In this document: piece by piece, positions 40,602-50,612 of the stretch
Numbering within the stretch: position 1 is the stretch's first letter
Layout: each line of letters begins with the position of its first letter
Assembly (NCBI GenBank): GCA_965112735.1
Contig: OZ218953.1
Span: 868,001 to 932,000, forward strand
Length of the DNA: 64,000 nt
Source: Phaeosaccion multiseriatum
Taxonomy: Eukaryota > Ochrophyta, other classes
Direction: 5' to 3'
Made by a program: the position numbers and the translations under genes
The notes under the pieces: model-generated
Seen by the model: only the letters and a program-made list of their open reading frames with translations
Told to the model about the DNA's origin: nothing
The model's database searches: none

Positions 40602-43600
40602 GAGGAGGAGGGGGGAGACAAACTTCTGGCGAGAGCTCACAGCCCGTCAGAGTCTCCGCATCGAGGAAAAGAGCCCGCGGAGCAGCAGCAGGGGCAGCAG
40701 CAGCAGGAGGAGGAGGAGGAGGAGGAGGAGGAGGGAGGGGACAGGCATATTCGGACCGCCCATATCCTCCTCTTCCTCAGCTATGGGAGTGGATCCCCGT
40801 AGAAGCAGGAGGAGGAGGAGGAGGAGGAGGAGGAGGAGGAGGGGGAAGAGGAGGAGGGGGGAGAGGAGAAAGAGGAGGAGGAGGAGGAGGAGGAGGAGGA
40901 GGAGGAGGAAGAGGAGCAGGAGCAGGAGGAGGAGGAAGAGGAGGAGGACGAGGAGGAGGACGAGGAAAGGGGAGGTCACATCCAGCCGTAGTCTCCCCGC
41001 CGAGAAAGAGATCTCGAGGAGCAGCAGCAGCAGCAGCAGCAGCAGGAGGAGGAGGAGGAGGGGCAGGAGGGGGAGGAGGAGGAGGAGGAGGAGGCGGAGG
41101 AGGAGGAAGAGGAGCAGGAAAGGGGAGGTCACATTCCGTCATAGTCTCGCCACCGAGAAAGAGATCTCGAGGAGGAGCAGCAGCAGCAGCAGCAGGAGGA
41201 GGAGGAGGGGGAAGAGGAGGAGGAGGAGGAGGAGGAGGAGGAGGAGGAGGAGGAGGAGGAGGAGGAGGAGGAGGAGGAGGACGAAGGGGAGGAGGAGGAG
41301 GAGGAGAGGGAGGAGGAGGAGGAGGAGGAGGAGGAGGAGGAGGAGGAGGAGGAGGAGGAGGAGGAGGAGGAGGAAGAGGCGGAGGAGGAGGAGGAGGAGG
41401 AGCAGGAGGAGGAGGAAGAGGAGGAGGCGGAGGAGGAGGAGGAGGAGCAGGAGGAGGAGGAGGAGGACGACGAGGAAGAGGAGGAGGAGGAGGAGGAGGA
41501 GGAGGAGGAGGAGGAGGAGGAGGAGGAGGAGGACGAGGAGGAGGACGAGGAGGAGGACAAGCCTCTGGCGAGAGGTCACCGACCGGCACGCCCTCCCCGG
41601 CGAGAAAAAGACCTCGAGGAGCAGCAGCAGCAGGAGGAGCAGCAGCAGCAGCAGCAGCAGGAGGAGGAGGAAGAGGAAGAGGCGGAGGAAGAGGCGGAGG
41701 AGGGGGGAGAGGAGGAGGAAGAGGAAGAGATGGTGGCAGCAGTGACGAGGACTCTGACACTGAGCAGCAGGGGGAGCGCGGCACGGCGACGGCGAGTCCG
41801 AAGGTGGGGAGTAGGTAGCAGAGAGCTTTATCTTGCTTGCTTCTGTTTCCCTCAAGTAATTGGATATTTTTTTTGTGCTTGCTTTCATCGCTTTCCTCGC
41901 TCTCCCCAACAACAGGAGCCCACCCGCCGATCCACAAGGGTAAGGAAGCGCAAGGCTTTATCCAGCGATTACGAATTCAGCGACGATGGAAGCTCCTCTG
42001 AGGAGTGTGGGGCAACCGATGACGAGGAGTACAAGGGAAAGCAGAGAGGCAGGGGTGGACAGGGCAGCAAGAAGGTGAGAGCTTTTCTCTCTTGGCCTTG
42101 GCCTTGCCAGTATCACACTGAGAGAGTGTGGCTGCGTCCTCCCTGCCTTGCTCGGACCCTTCTAACACCCCTCTCTTCTTGACCCCTTGCTCCCGGTCGT
42201 GTATATACTGCCTCATCATGTGCGTCTTAACAGAAGGGGGAGGAGGACAAGGCAGAGGGGCAGAAGGCAGCTGTGTCGAGGGTAGTCCAGTCCTTCCAGA
42301 ACGTAGTGCCAAACTTCGTTGTGGACGTGGCCCGGCGTTGTCGTCCCTCAGGAGCACGGGCGGAGAGGAGGAAAAGGCAGCAGGTCCATGCTCAAGAAGA
42401 CAGGGCCAGCTTGACTTTCCAATCGGCAGACGCCGGGGGTAAGGTGCAGCTCTTGCGCAACAATTTCAGGTCATGGTGGCGGGCTGAGGAGCGAAACGCT
42501 TGCTATTTTTTGCCATTGATCGGCAAGCTCCGAGCCTTTGTGGTCGATCGTCCCACGGTCCTTGGTAGTGAGCAAGCGGTCATGATTACGGCGGTGCTCG
42601 AGGAGCAGAAGAGGGATGACCACACCGACTCCCAGCAGCAGCAGCAGCAGCAGCAGCAACAGCAACAGCAGCAGCAGCAGCAGCAAGAACACCACTCTTC
42701 GGGGAGAAGCAGTCGTGTAAAGTTCCGCATCTTCCTGATCGGAGACCTCACGGTGCGGGGCGTGGAGCAAGAGGGGGGAGAGGCGCCCATCACTCTGAAG
42801 GATATAAAGTTTCCGGTGGGGGGAGAGCGGGAGGAAAACTTTTCTTGTCTGGGTAAGCAGGAGGCGCCAAAGGCTGCAGCGGCCTTGCTCCAGCGCCTCA
42901 AACGGTCGGACGATTGCTTCGCCCTTGTCGTTAGACGGGAAAGTGGTGAGGGGGAGAAGAAGGGCCATTGCAGGGGTACGCTCCTGTTCAGCGCCCTCCA
43001 CTTGCCCATCGAAGACGTGCACCGGCTCAATGCAGTGGCACCCGACGCCATCACGAAAGAGGGGCCGACTGTGGCGCCGAAAGGGGGGCCGACTGTGGCG
43101 CCTGGCAAGCATTCTGTGAGCCAATTGGCGGATACATGTACGACCATCGCCGTAGCCGGGAAGCCCGACCTCGTGCCCAAGCTCGAGCAGTTGGCTGCGA
43201 AAGTGTTTGAGAAAGCGGTGGAGCGAGGAAAGGCAGGGGGTGAGCGGTTCGGAGCGATTGCTGCCGGCCTGCTCAACACGGAAACCGGCGCTATACTCGT
43301 GTCTGGCAGGCAGGGGCCGTGTAGAGCTCACCCCCAATCGGGTCTCCATGGCATCACCGAGGATGGTGCTCATGCTGAGCCAGATGTCATTTCCAGGGCA
43401 CTGCGGCGGGATGACTGGCATTGCAAGCAGGCGCTCGTGCTGGTTGTGTCCACAGCCCCATGTTATGCGTGCGCCAGATTCATTGTGCAAATTGTGACGG
43501 AGGGTAAGCTGAACATCACCCACGTCATTGCCGGAGAGGCTGAAGCCGTCGTTCGACTGGATGGAGTCGACAGACTGATGGAGACCAACATTCAGGTAGG

Positions 43601-44998
43601 TAGGGTAGTGAGAGAGAGACCCTCGCTCAGCCCACCTCCGCTGCCTTTCTCGCCCTCCAACTCACTCTCCTCCTGTGCTGTGGACTGACGCATGTACATG
43701 TGTGTGTGTGTGTGTCTGAAATGCAGGTGCTTAGAGACGAGGTGTTTTGTGCTAATCTCCTGCCCCGGTACACAGCGACGGCTATCCCCGACACCACCAT
43801 ATCGGCTCACTATGCGGCCGGGGAGGCAGATTGGCGCAGCTCCGCCGAGCTTCCTCTTCTGCTCTTCTCTAGTCCGGAGTGGCAGGAAGGGGGGGCAGGC
43901 GAGAGGCATCTCGAGGGGCCTCTCCGACGCTCGATGCTTCTCGCTCTGGCGGCGGTCGGCATGAATGCAAGAAGAAGCTGGACAGACATGGGCCGAGAGA
44001 AGCAAAAGCGGCTGCGACAGGCAGCGATGAGAGAGGGGGGGCGTGGCGCAGGCTCAGTGCCTCCGCTGTTGCTTGTGGGCTCGGATCTTATGCAGGTCCT
44101 GCTGTCAGAGAAGCAGGGCGGCGGAGAGGGCGGCGCGTCGGAGGGGAGGAGGAATGAAGACGCTGGCGCTGCTGCTGTGAGAGATGCGGCGAGTCAGTCC
44201 CTCCCCCTCCTCAACAGCAATGACGATGTCGTCGGAGGCTTCCAGCCTTGGTTCGACGCCGATCCCGATGTCAGTGCAGGGGTGGTATGTCTTCGACCGT
44301 GGGGGCTTCGTCTGCGGGAGGGACGGCCTTTTCCAGCTTCTTTGGTCCAAGGGGATCTGACACCCCCAAAGCAGGTAGAACTCAAGCTAGAGCAGAGGAG
44401 AGAGAAGAAGACGAAACACTTCTCAAGGCTGGAGCGCAGAACCGAAGAGCAGCGGTGGAAGGACGCGTGCAAGCGAGCTTCCTTCGGCCTTTTCGCTGGA
44501 GACCCACGAAAGGCTGGAGAGAAGGACTTGGCCGGCGCGCAGCGGACTCTCGACGGAGCTCATAAGAGGGGGAAGAGGATGACGGGGGGTCCTGCTTCAG
44601 ATGATGCGGAGGAGAAGAAGAAGAAGGAGGAGGAGGAGGAGGAGGAGGAGGAGGAGGAGGAGGAGGAGGAGGAGGAGGAGGAGGAGGAGGAGGAGGAGGA
44701 GGAGAAGCAGGAGGAGAAGGAGGAGGAGAAGGAGGAGGAGAAGGAGGAAGAAGCGACCTTCCGCGTGAGGGTCGCGAGCATCAAACTCCAGCCCAGCGCA
44801 AGTGTGCAGCGTGTGATCGAGCAGGGGCTTCATTCAAGGGGGCTGGCCGACAAGATTATGAATCGCACGGCACTTTTGGCGGCCGTGCTACCCCTCCTAC
44901 CTCGTTTTGTTTTGGAGGAGGGAGAGAGGGGCATGAGCAGCACGGGCGAGGAGGAGGGAGAGATGGAAGGGCCGGCTCCCTCCCCTACTAGCGACGCT

Positions 44999-45034
<36 letters not shown>

Positions 45035-46337
45035 CAGCAGCAGCCGCCGCAGCAGCAGCAGGAGCAGCAGCAGCAGGAGGAGAAGAAGAAGGGCCCACCG
45101 AGCGACATTTGCAACGACTGGAGGAAGCTGAGAGACGTTTTGTGGGCCTGGAGTCGGGCTCATGAGGCGGCCGGTGAGGAGGACACTGTTGATGATGCCG
45201 AGACTCTCATCCAGTGTGTGCGCGACGTTCTACTCAAACGTGATCCCTCGCTCCTCATCTCCATGGTGAAGGGGACTATCGTGGGCAAGGCGAAGCTCGC
45301 TGCCTTCCTCCCTGCTTTTCGGAGAATGGAGAAGCTTTTGGGTCTCGTGCGCAATGACGAGCTGCCGGAGGGCCAGAAGCGGGGGTTTACCATACACCCG
45401 GGTCAAACCTCCTACAGAGAACTTCTCGATCGATTCGAGACGTGCTTGGGTGTTTTGACGTCAGCCAGGTGCACCGACAGCACCCGACAGCAGGAGCTCA
45501 CAGCATGGGCATTGGAGTGCGTGGGAAAGGATGGAGACAAGAAGGTCATTCCCAACTCTTCAAAGCGGGGCAAGGGGAGGGGGAAGAAGAAGAAGAAGAA
45601 GAAGAAGAGCAAGCAGAAGGAGATAGAAGGGGCGCAACAGGCTGGGCGCACAAAACGAATGCGGGCGGGCTCTAGAAAGACACACGCTCAAGTCCAGGAG
45701 GAGCGGCTGAAGAAATGTGAGAAGCTTGGCACCGAAGTGTGGAAGAGCAGCGTGCGTGCTGTGTGGGGCGACATCGACGCCTTGTTGAGGAGGATACTGG
45801 CCCCGCTCTTCGCCCACGACAAGGAGTTTATGGGCCGAGAGGACAAAGTTGTAGGGGAGTTGAAGGAGCTTCTCGAGTCCGCATCCGAGGAGAACATGGC
45901 ATGGGCAACACTATTCGGATCAGAGTCGGCGAAGGGGCCAGGGAAGGAGGGGGAGAAGTTCCATCGCGACTTTGCCGGGAAGCTATTCTCCCTGCTCATC
46001 TCGGGACGGTATGAACGCTGCAAGCTGGTAAGTCTCCAGTACAGAAGGGGTCAAAACATGCAGCGCCTTGCAGCTGAGCTACAGCTGTATGTGTGTGTGT
46101 GTGTGTGTGTGTGCGTGTGCGTGCGTGCGTGTGTGTGTGTGTGCGTGCGTGCGTGCGTGTGTGTGTGTGCGCGTGCGTACGTGTGTGTGTGCGTGCGTGC
46201 GTGAGTGAATGAGTGCGTGCGTGCGTGCGTGCGTGCGTGTGTGCGTGCGTGTGTGTGTGTGTCTGTCTGTCTGTCTGTGTGTGTGCGTGCGTGCGTGTGT
46301 GTGTGTGCGTGTGTGTGTGTGTGCGTGTGTGTGTGTG

Positions 46338-46384
<47 letters not shown>

Positions 46385-46533
46385 GTGTATGCGTGTGTGA
46401 GTGAGTGCGTGTGTGTGTGTGTGCGTGCGTGTTTGTGTGTGCGCGTGTGCGTGCATGTGTGTGTGTGTGTGCGTGCGTGCGTGTGTGAGTGCGGGCGTGC
46501 GTGCGTGCGGGCGTGCGTGCGTGCGTGCGTACG

Positions 46534-46573
<40 letters not shown>

Positions 46574-49500
46574 TGTGTGTGCGTGTGTGTGTGTGCGTGC
46601 GTGCGTGTGTGAGTGCGGGCGTGTGTGCGTGCGTGCGTGCGTGTGTGAGGGAGTGAGGGAGTGGGTTTCTGTGAGAGTGAGTGAGAGTGCGTGAGTGCGC
46701 GAGTGCGTGCTTGCATGCGTGGGTGCGTGCGTGCGTGAGGGAGTGAGGGGTTCTTTCCTTGCTCCTCCAAAAGCTCATTGCCTGTCTTCCCTTCTTGTCT
46801 CCACCCCGACCCATCTGTCCCGCACGCACACACACACACGCACACACACACGCAGGTGCAAGGGGGGCTCAGTGAGTTGGCGGCGCTGCACCTTGCGCAG
46901 GCCGAGATTGTTCTGTCCTTGACGGATCACTTTACGCGCAAGGTTGGCGCAGTGGGGAGTGAGGAGCGTCGCGGCAAGCAGGGAGGAGCCAAGCTGCCCG
47001 ACAGAAGAACCTTGCTCGCCGATGTTGCCGCCCAGCTCAAGAAGATGGAGGCCTTGAAAGACCTCCATAGGGTTAAGGGTGACGCAGAGACACTGGGCCG
47101 AGATTTTGTGCAGTTCATGGTGCCGACCACTGAGTTTGCTGCAGACCCCAAAAGGAGTAACGAGAAGATTACAGCTGCAGCTGCAAAGGTGGCGTTGCAG
47201 GCGGCTTTCGCTGCGGGTGCCTACGTTGAAGCTTCCAGCAGAAGAATGGACAGGTCAACCTGGGTGGCAGCGGCGGCCTCTGGGGCAGCTGCCTTTTATT
47301 TTTCTCGTCTACAAGGATACCACCCCAGCGCCGAGGACAGGAAACTGGCGATGGCCATGGGGCGGTTGCTGGCACACAAGCTTGAGACAGCTTCTTCTGA
47401 TGCCTTCAAACCAACACCCTTCTCCAACGAGGAGACGACGGAGGACGAGAGAAAGAGTCGGGCGGCGTGGCTCAAAAGAGCGGAAGAGGTGATGCGAGGA
47501 AGCGAGAGTCGGTCCATGCAGCCCGTGATCCAGGCGTTGTTTCTTGTGACACTCTACAGGGAGTGGTACTCGAAGGGAACGCTCAAGGCTGACGATGAGA
47601 ACCTTTCTCGCCTGGTGCTTGAGGCCCTGGCACGCACGGAACCGAGCGGGCCGAGCGGACAATCCCCCGAGTGGACAGCGTTTCTTTGGGCTGCCCTTTA
47701 TCAGCACTTGCGGCAGACCTACGGCCTTCCGAGGATCAAGAAGAAGAGGCTGGGCAGTATGAAGCCCGCCAGCCTTGTCCAGGAGGCGGGGAAGATGGTG
47801 CACGAGGAGGGGAAGAAGGAGGCAGAGAAAGCAGCGTCGTCAAAAGCGGCAAGAGCGGCCTTGAGGTACTCACAGAAGTCTTTGACGTACGAGCTGGGGG
47901 CTCAGCAGACCAACAGCGGACAGGTGCGCTACCGTGCAGCACGAGAGACGAGGAGGGAGGGGCAGGAGGAGGACTTCAAGGTGCGCAGCAGCTGTGAGTA
48001 CCTGGAGGTGAGCTCAGAGTCCGACCCCAACAAGGAGCTGGCGACATCAGAGTGCAGGCTCTCTTATAGGAAGACAGCGCCGCACTCCCCGGACCGGTAT
48101 GTAGACAAGGTGATCGTCAAGCTGCCTACCGACAAGTGCGAGTTCGTTCTGTTGGACCTGACGAAGGTCCAGGACCAACGCAAGCTGCTGCGGCTGCCGG
48201 GCATGGGGCGGGCAGCAGGGGGGAGCCGAGGGGTGGAGCCGAGATGGGTGGCCGTGCGGGCAGATACGCTGAATGGCGAGCCTGTTCCCGGCACCATTCG
48301 GCTCGAGGTTATCTTTAGAGACTATGGCCAACCTCCGCCACCGCCTGCTGTTGGGGTGCAAGAAGGAATCGTGCCAAGGCTAGTCGACTTCCGCCCACCA
48401 GGGTTCAAGGAGGAGAGGGCCTGCTGCGCGCCCGAGGTGAAGGTGACGAGGGAGAAGGTGACGAGGGAGAAGGGGAGGGACAAGCTTGTAGCTCTCCGAG
48501 TTGAACACTCCGAGAAGGCCCGCTCTCTGCCGAAGGTGCCGAAAACGAAGACTCAGCGGAGGAAGAGCGCAGAGGCTGCCGCTCTCCGCAAGAGAATTCG
48601 CGACGCGGACCAGGCGAGGGCGAAGGCGTATGGTGGAGGGCACCGCAAGTGGCGCCCATTACGGGAAGGTGACTTGTCTCGCAGGGCCGGGCTGGGGCCG
48701 AATACCCATTCCGTGCAAGTGCTTGATGTCATGGAGGGCTGTTCCGCAGAGGATGCCACGAGCCTACGCGAGTACTTGGAGAAGCTCACTCCCTGTCAGC
48801 GCTGGGGCGGGGCGGATCCGGGGGTTCGCTCTTTCCTCCATATCTACGACATGGGGAATAACCGCGTGTATCGGGTTGGGCACAAGTTCTCTGCTAACGT
48901 GCGGAAGGTGCAGAAGAAAATCGCCCGCCTGGACGGGGCCATACACGAGGCGAGAGAGGTAAGCAAGGAGCTTAGTAGCGGGAAGGTGACAAGCTACGAA
49001 AGGCAAGGCAGGGGAAAACTGACAGCTCACTCGCTCCGCTCAGCCATGGGAGGAGGCCTCCCCTCCGCCCCTCCTCTCTTGCCCCTACTCTTGACTTGTT
49101 CCCTGGCTGCTGACTGAATCGGCCGCTCCCGCCCTCCTCTCCCTCTCCCTTGCTAGGGCGGCGACACTGCCATCCTCAAGGCGCTGTGCTCTGAGCAAGC
49201 CAAGATACGCCAGCGTTTGAAGCACCATACTTTGGTGCTTCACACAATCGCCATCAGGCTCATCACAGCGACTTTTACCCACTTTGTGTTGCCCCCGGTT
49301 GACGCCAAAGCGTGGGCGAGCCGGAAAGGCCGCTTGAGAGCGGGTCTGCCCAGGGACATGGGGAAGGACATGGCGGCTCTCTCCTTCGGAAAATTTCGAC
49401 AGCGGCTTCGATTGGTGAGTGCTGGCTGGACAGGCAGCCAGGGGAGGAGCATTAGGGAGCCCAAAGCTGTATACGAGGAGGCGACTGCCCTCGCTCCGCC

Positions 49501-50188
49501 TTGCTTGCCTCTTACTAGGCCTACTTGCTGCTCCTTTGCCTCTGCCTCCTCTCGCTCGTCCTCCTCCCTCACCAGGCGGCATCGTCTCCATCCTGCCCTC
49601 TGACGACCCTCTGTGAGCCCAGCGAAGCCTACACCACCAAAACGTGTGGCTCTTGCGGGGCTTACAACGAGGCCGTCGGCGGCAAGAAGCAGTGGGTATG
49701 CCCCACTTGCCACCAGATGCTACTCCGCGACCCCTCAGCCGCCCGGACCATCACTCTGTTGGGGTTGCAGGAGTTCGCAAGGGGCGTGCTTCCATCGTCG
49801 TCCGTGCTGAAGCCACAAGCGAAGGCACGGACACACCAAACCTCCCCAGTACGTCGTGTTGGAAGAAGGCATAAGCAAGTCGCCCGCCCTGCCGAGCACC
49901 TGCGTTCTTGTTCTTGTTTGTGTCTGCCTGCAACAATACCCTTCCCCCCCTTCCCTTCAGCTTTTCTTCTTCACTTGCTCTTGCCTGGGCCGCTTTTTTC
50001 TTGCTTTGCTTTCTTGACTTGTTGCCCTGCCTCACTACCTCGCCTGCCTGCCTGCCTGGCCTCGCTCCGCCCTCTCGCTCGTCCTGCTGTTGCTTTGCTA
50101 GTCGGGGCCACCTGCCGGGGGAGCAGCCGGAGGGCTTCTTGCCCAAGAGGCTGTACAGGCTACTTCGCGATCGGAGCGTAGTCTGTAG
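38642..50188 (+). CDS. Deaminase-domain plus Fanzor-type (eukaryotic TnpB-like) RNA-guided nuclease, giant multi-exon gene, 5' end uncertain
   Basis: Eleven exons join by GT-AG with matching phase: 38642-38820, 39007-39192, 39415-39610, 40072-41803, 41916-42074, 42234-43595, 43727-46027, 46856-48958, 49157-49414, 49576-49848 and 50102-50188 (stop). That is about 2,940 residues. Exon 40072-41803 enters and leaves in frames one base apart, so a small intron or an indel in its GGA tract is needed. N-terminal part: unknown helical segments, then Gly/Arg-rich sequence with four [13 protein letters not shown] basic repeats and an acidic/basic linker. Middle: deaminase-like domain (exon 42234-43595) and long charged Gln/Glu-rich regions. 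C-terminus: Fanzor RuvC core with DPG (RuvC-I), [13 protein letters not shown]...CPTCH zinc finger and RDPSAART (RuvC-III). Known Fanzors are usually under 1,000 residues, so the size and the fusion are exceptional. Nuclear action is likely. Confidence 0.65.
40252..41745 (+). repeat. 1.5-kb (GGA/GAG)n-rich tract within the large gene
   Basis: Dominated by GGA/GAG/AGG triplets, broken by four related unique islands (near 40620-40690, 40970-41040, 41120-41180 and 41560-41650) that encode [17 protein letters not shown] peptides in the frame leading to the next exon. All three plus frames stay open for most of it (Gly, Arg and Glu rich), as do minus frames (Pro, Ser, Leu rich). Only the Gly/Arg frame is tied to flanking exons. 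Confidence 0.85.
42234..43595 (+). other. Cytidine/adenosine-deaminase-like domain exon of the large gene
   Basis: Within this 454-codon exon the last third reads as a zinc deaminase fold. [20 protein letters not shown] is the first strands. [13 protein letters not shown] has the zinc His and catalytic Glu at 43371-43379. [20 protein letters not shown] has the PCxxC zinc ligands at 43458-43472, and THVIAGEA follows as the next strand. Spacing between HAE and PCxxC (about 26 residues) fits TadA/CDA-type enzymes. The substrate (free nucleoside, RNA or DNA) cannot be read. A Gln tract (42634-42687) and a [12 protein letters not shown] duplication (43068-43100) precede it. The exon joins the next in phase 0 through GTAGGT...ATGCAG. 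Confidence 0.75.
43727..46027 (+). other. Central linker exon (767 codons) of the large gene, unknown function
   Basis: Continues in frame from the deaminase exon ([20 protein letters not shown]). It contains acidic Glu-rich (44618-44750), Gln-rich (45000-45085) and Lys-rich (45580-45620) low-complexity runs between helical segments such as [20 protein letters not shown] and [20 protein letters not shown]. No known domain recognised. It may correspond to a greatly enlarged recognition/wedge region of a Fanzor, or be unrelated. Confidence 0.55.
46028..46855 (+). repeat. (GT)n/(GTGC)n microsatellite intron of the large gene
   Basis: Begins GTAAGT after ...RYERCKL and is mostly GTGTGT/GTGCGT/GAGTGCGT to about 46750. 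It ends in (CA)n CACACGCAG at 46855. The Cys/Val and His/Thr frames over it are not genes. Confidence 0.95.
46856..50188 (+). other. Fanzor nuclease module: helical lobe, RuvC core and zinc finger
   Basis: Exon 46856-48958 opens with helical sequence ([20 protein letters not shown]) and later beta-rich pieces ([20 protein letters not shown]). RuvC-I is [16 protein letters not shown] with Asp at 48815-48817. Exon 49157-49414 carries the bridge-like helices and [11 protein letters not shown], where the canonical RuvC-II Glu is Pro, then [16 protein letters not shown]. Exon 49576-49848 has [13 protein letters not shown] (alternative Glu at 49624-49626), CPTCH, and Ruv[16 protein letters not shown] with Asp at 49729-49731. 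A short Ala/Gly-rich last exon ends at TAG 50186-50188. This order is the TnpB/Fanzor family pattern, and Pro plus a displaced Glu is the rearranged site described for eukaryotic Fanzors. Confidence 0.85.
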
Positions 50189-50576
50189 GTGAGATGGCTG
50201 CTGCCTGCTGCTCGCTCCCCTGCACCCCCAGCCACGCCAAAGTCATGAACTCTTTCCTAACAACCTGCCCCTCTCCCCGCCCGCCCCCCCCCCGCCCCTC
50301 CGCCCCTGCCCTCTGATTGCTTCCTGCCTCCTGCCTCGGCGATTGCTTTTGCTTCCCGCGATATCTTCCCGCCTCCCGCTCCCGCAATCTCCCGCCTTTG
50401 CCAAAAAATTCCAAATTTCGTTTTCTTCTCCCTTTTTCGGCCGGCGGTCGACGGTATAAAAATGCGCCGACTTGTCAGACGTGAAAGCTCACTTAAAATA
50501 AGCAAATAAGCAAAAGCAATAGCAATAGCCTCAAGATACCCTGTTCTGCAGTTTGCCTCACTCTTCCTGTGAGCAA
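50189..50576. promoter_or_regulatory. Spacer after the Fanzor gene and promoter of the SDR gene
   Basis: C-rich then AT-richer sequence. Includes palindromic GGCCGGCGGTCGACGG near 50439-50454. A guide-RNA (omega-RNA) segment and the element's right end, if any, could lie in 50050-50400, but I could not define them by eye. Confidence 0.4.
50455..50462 (+). promoter_or_regulatory. TATA box of the SDR gene
   Basis: TATAAAAA lies about 120 bases upstream of the SDR start codon, after a GC-rich block (GGCCGGCGGTCGACGG). It is one of the few clear TATA boxes in the window. Confidence 0.55.
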
Positions 50577-50612
50577 ATGAATGACGCGGAGTCCGTCAAG
50601 GGCCCGGTGTGA
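50577..50612 (+). promoter_or_regulatory. Short upstream ORF overlapping the SDR start
   Basis: An ATG at 50577, four bases before the SDR ATG (50581), opens an 11-codon frame ending TGA at 50610-50612, out of frame with the SDR. Leaky scanning would be needed to translate the SDR, so it may damp expression. Confidence 0.4.

Noticed and set aside
40777-41937. 386-codon Pro-rich and other Ser/Leu-rich minus-strand frames
   Set aside because: Mirror images of the GGA-rich tract; no domain, no splice context.
46078-46851. Long Cys/Val and His/Thr open frames on both strands
   Set aside because: They are translations of a (GT)n/(GTGC)n intron between two phase-matched exons of the Fanzor gene.
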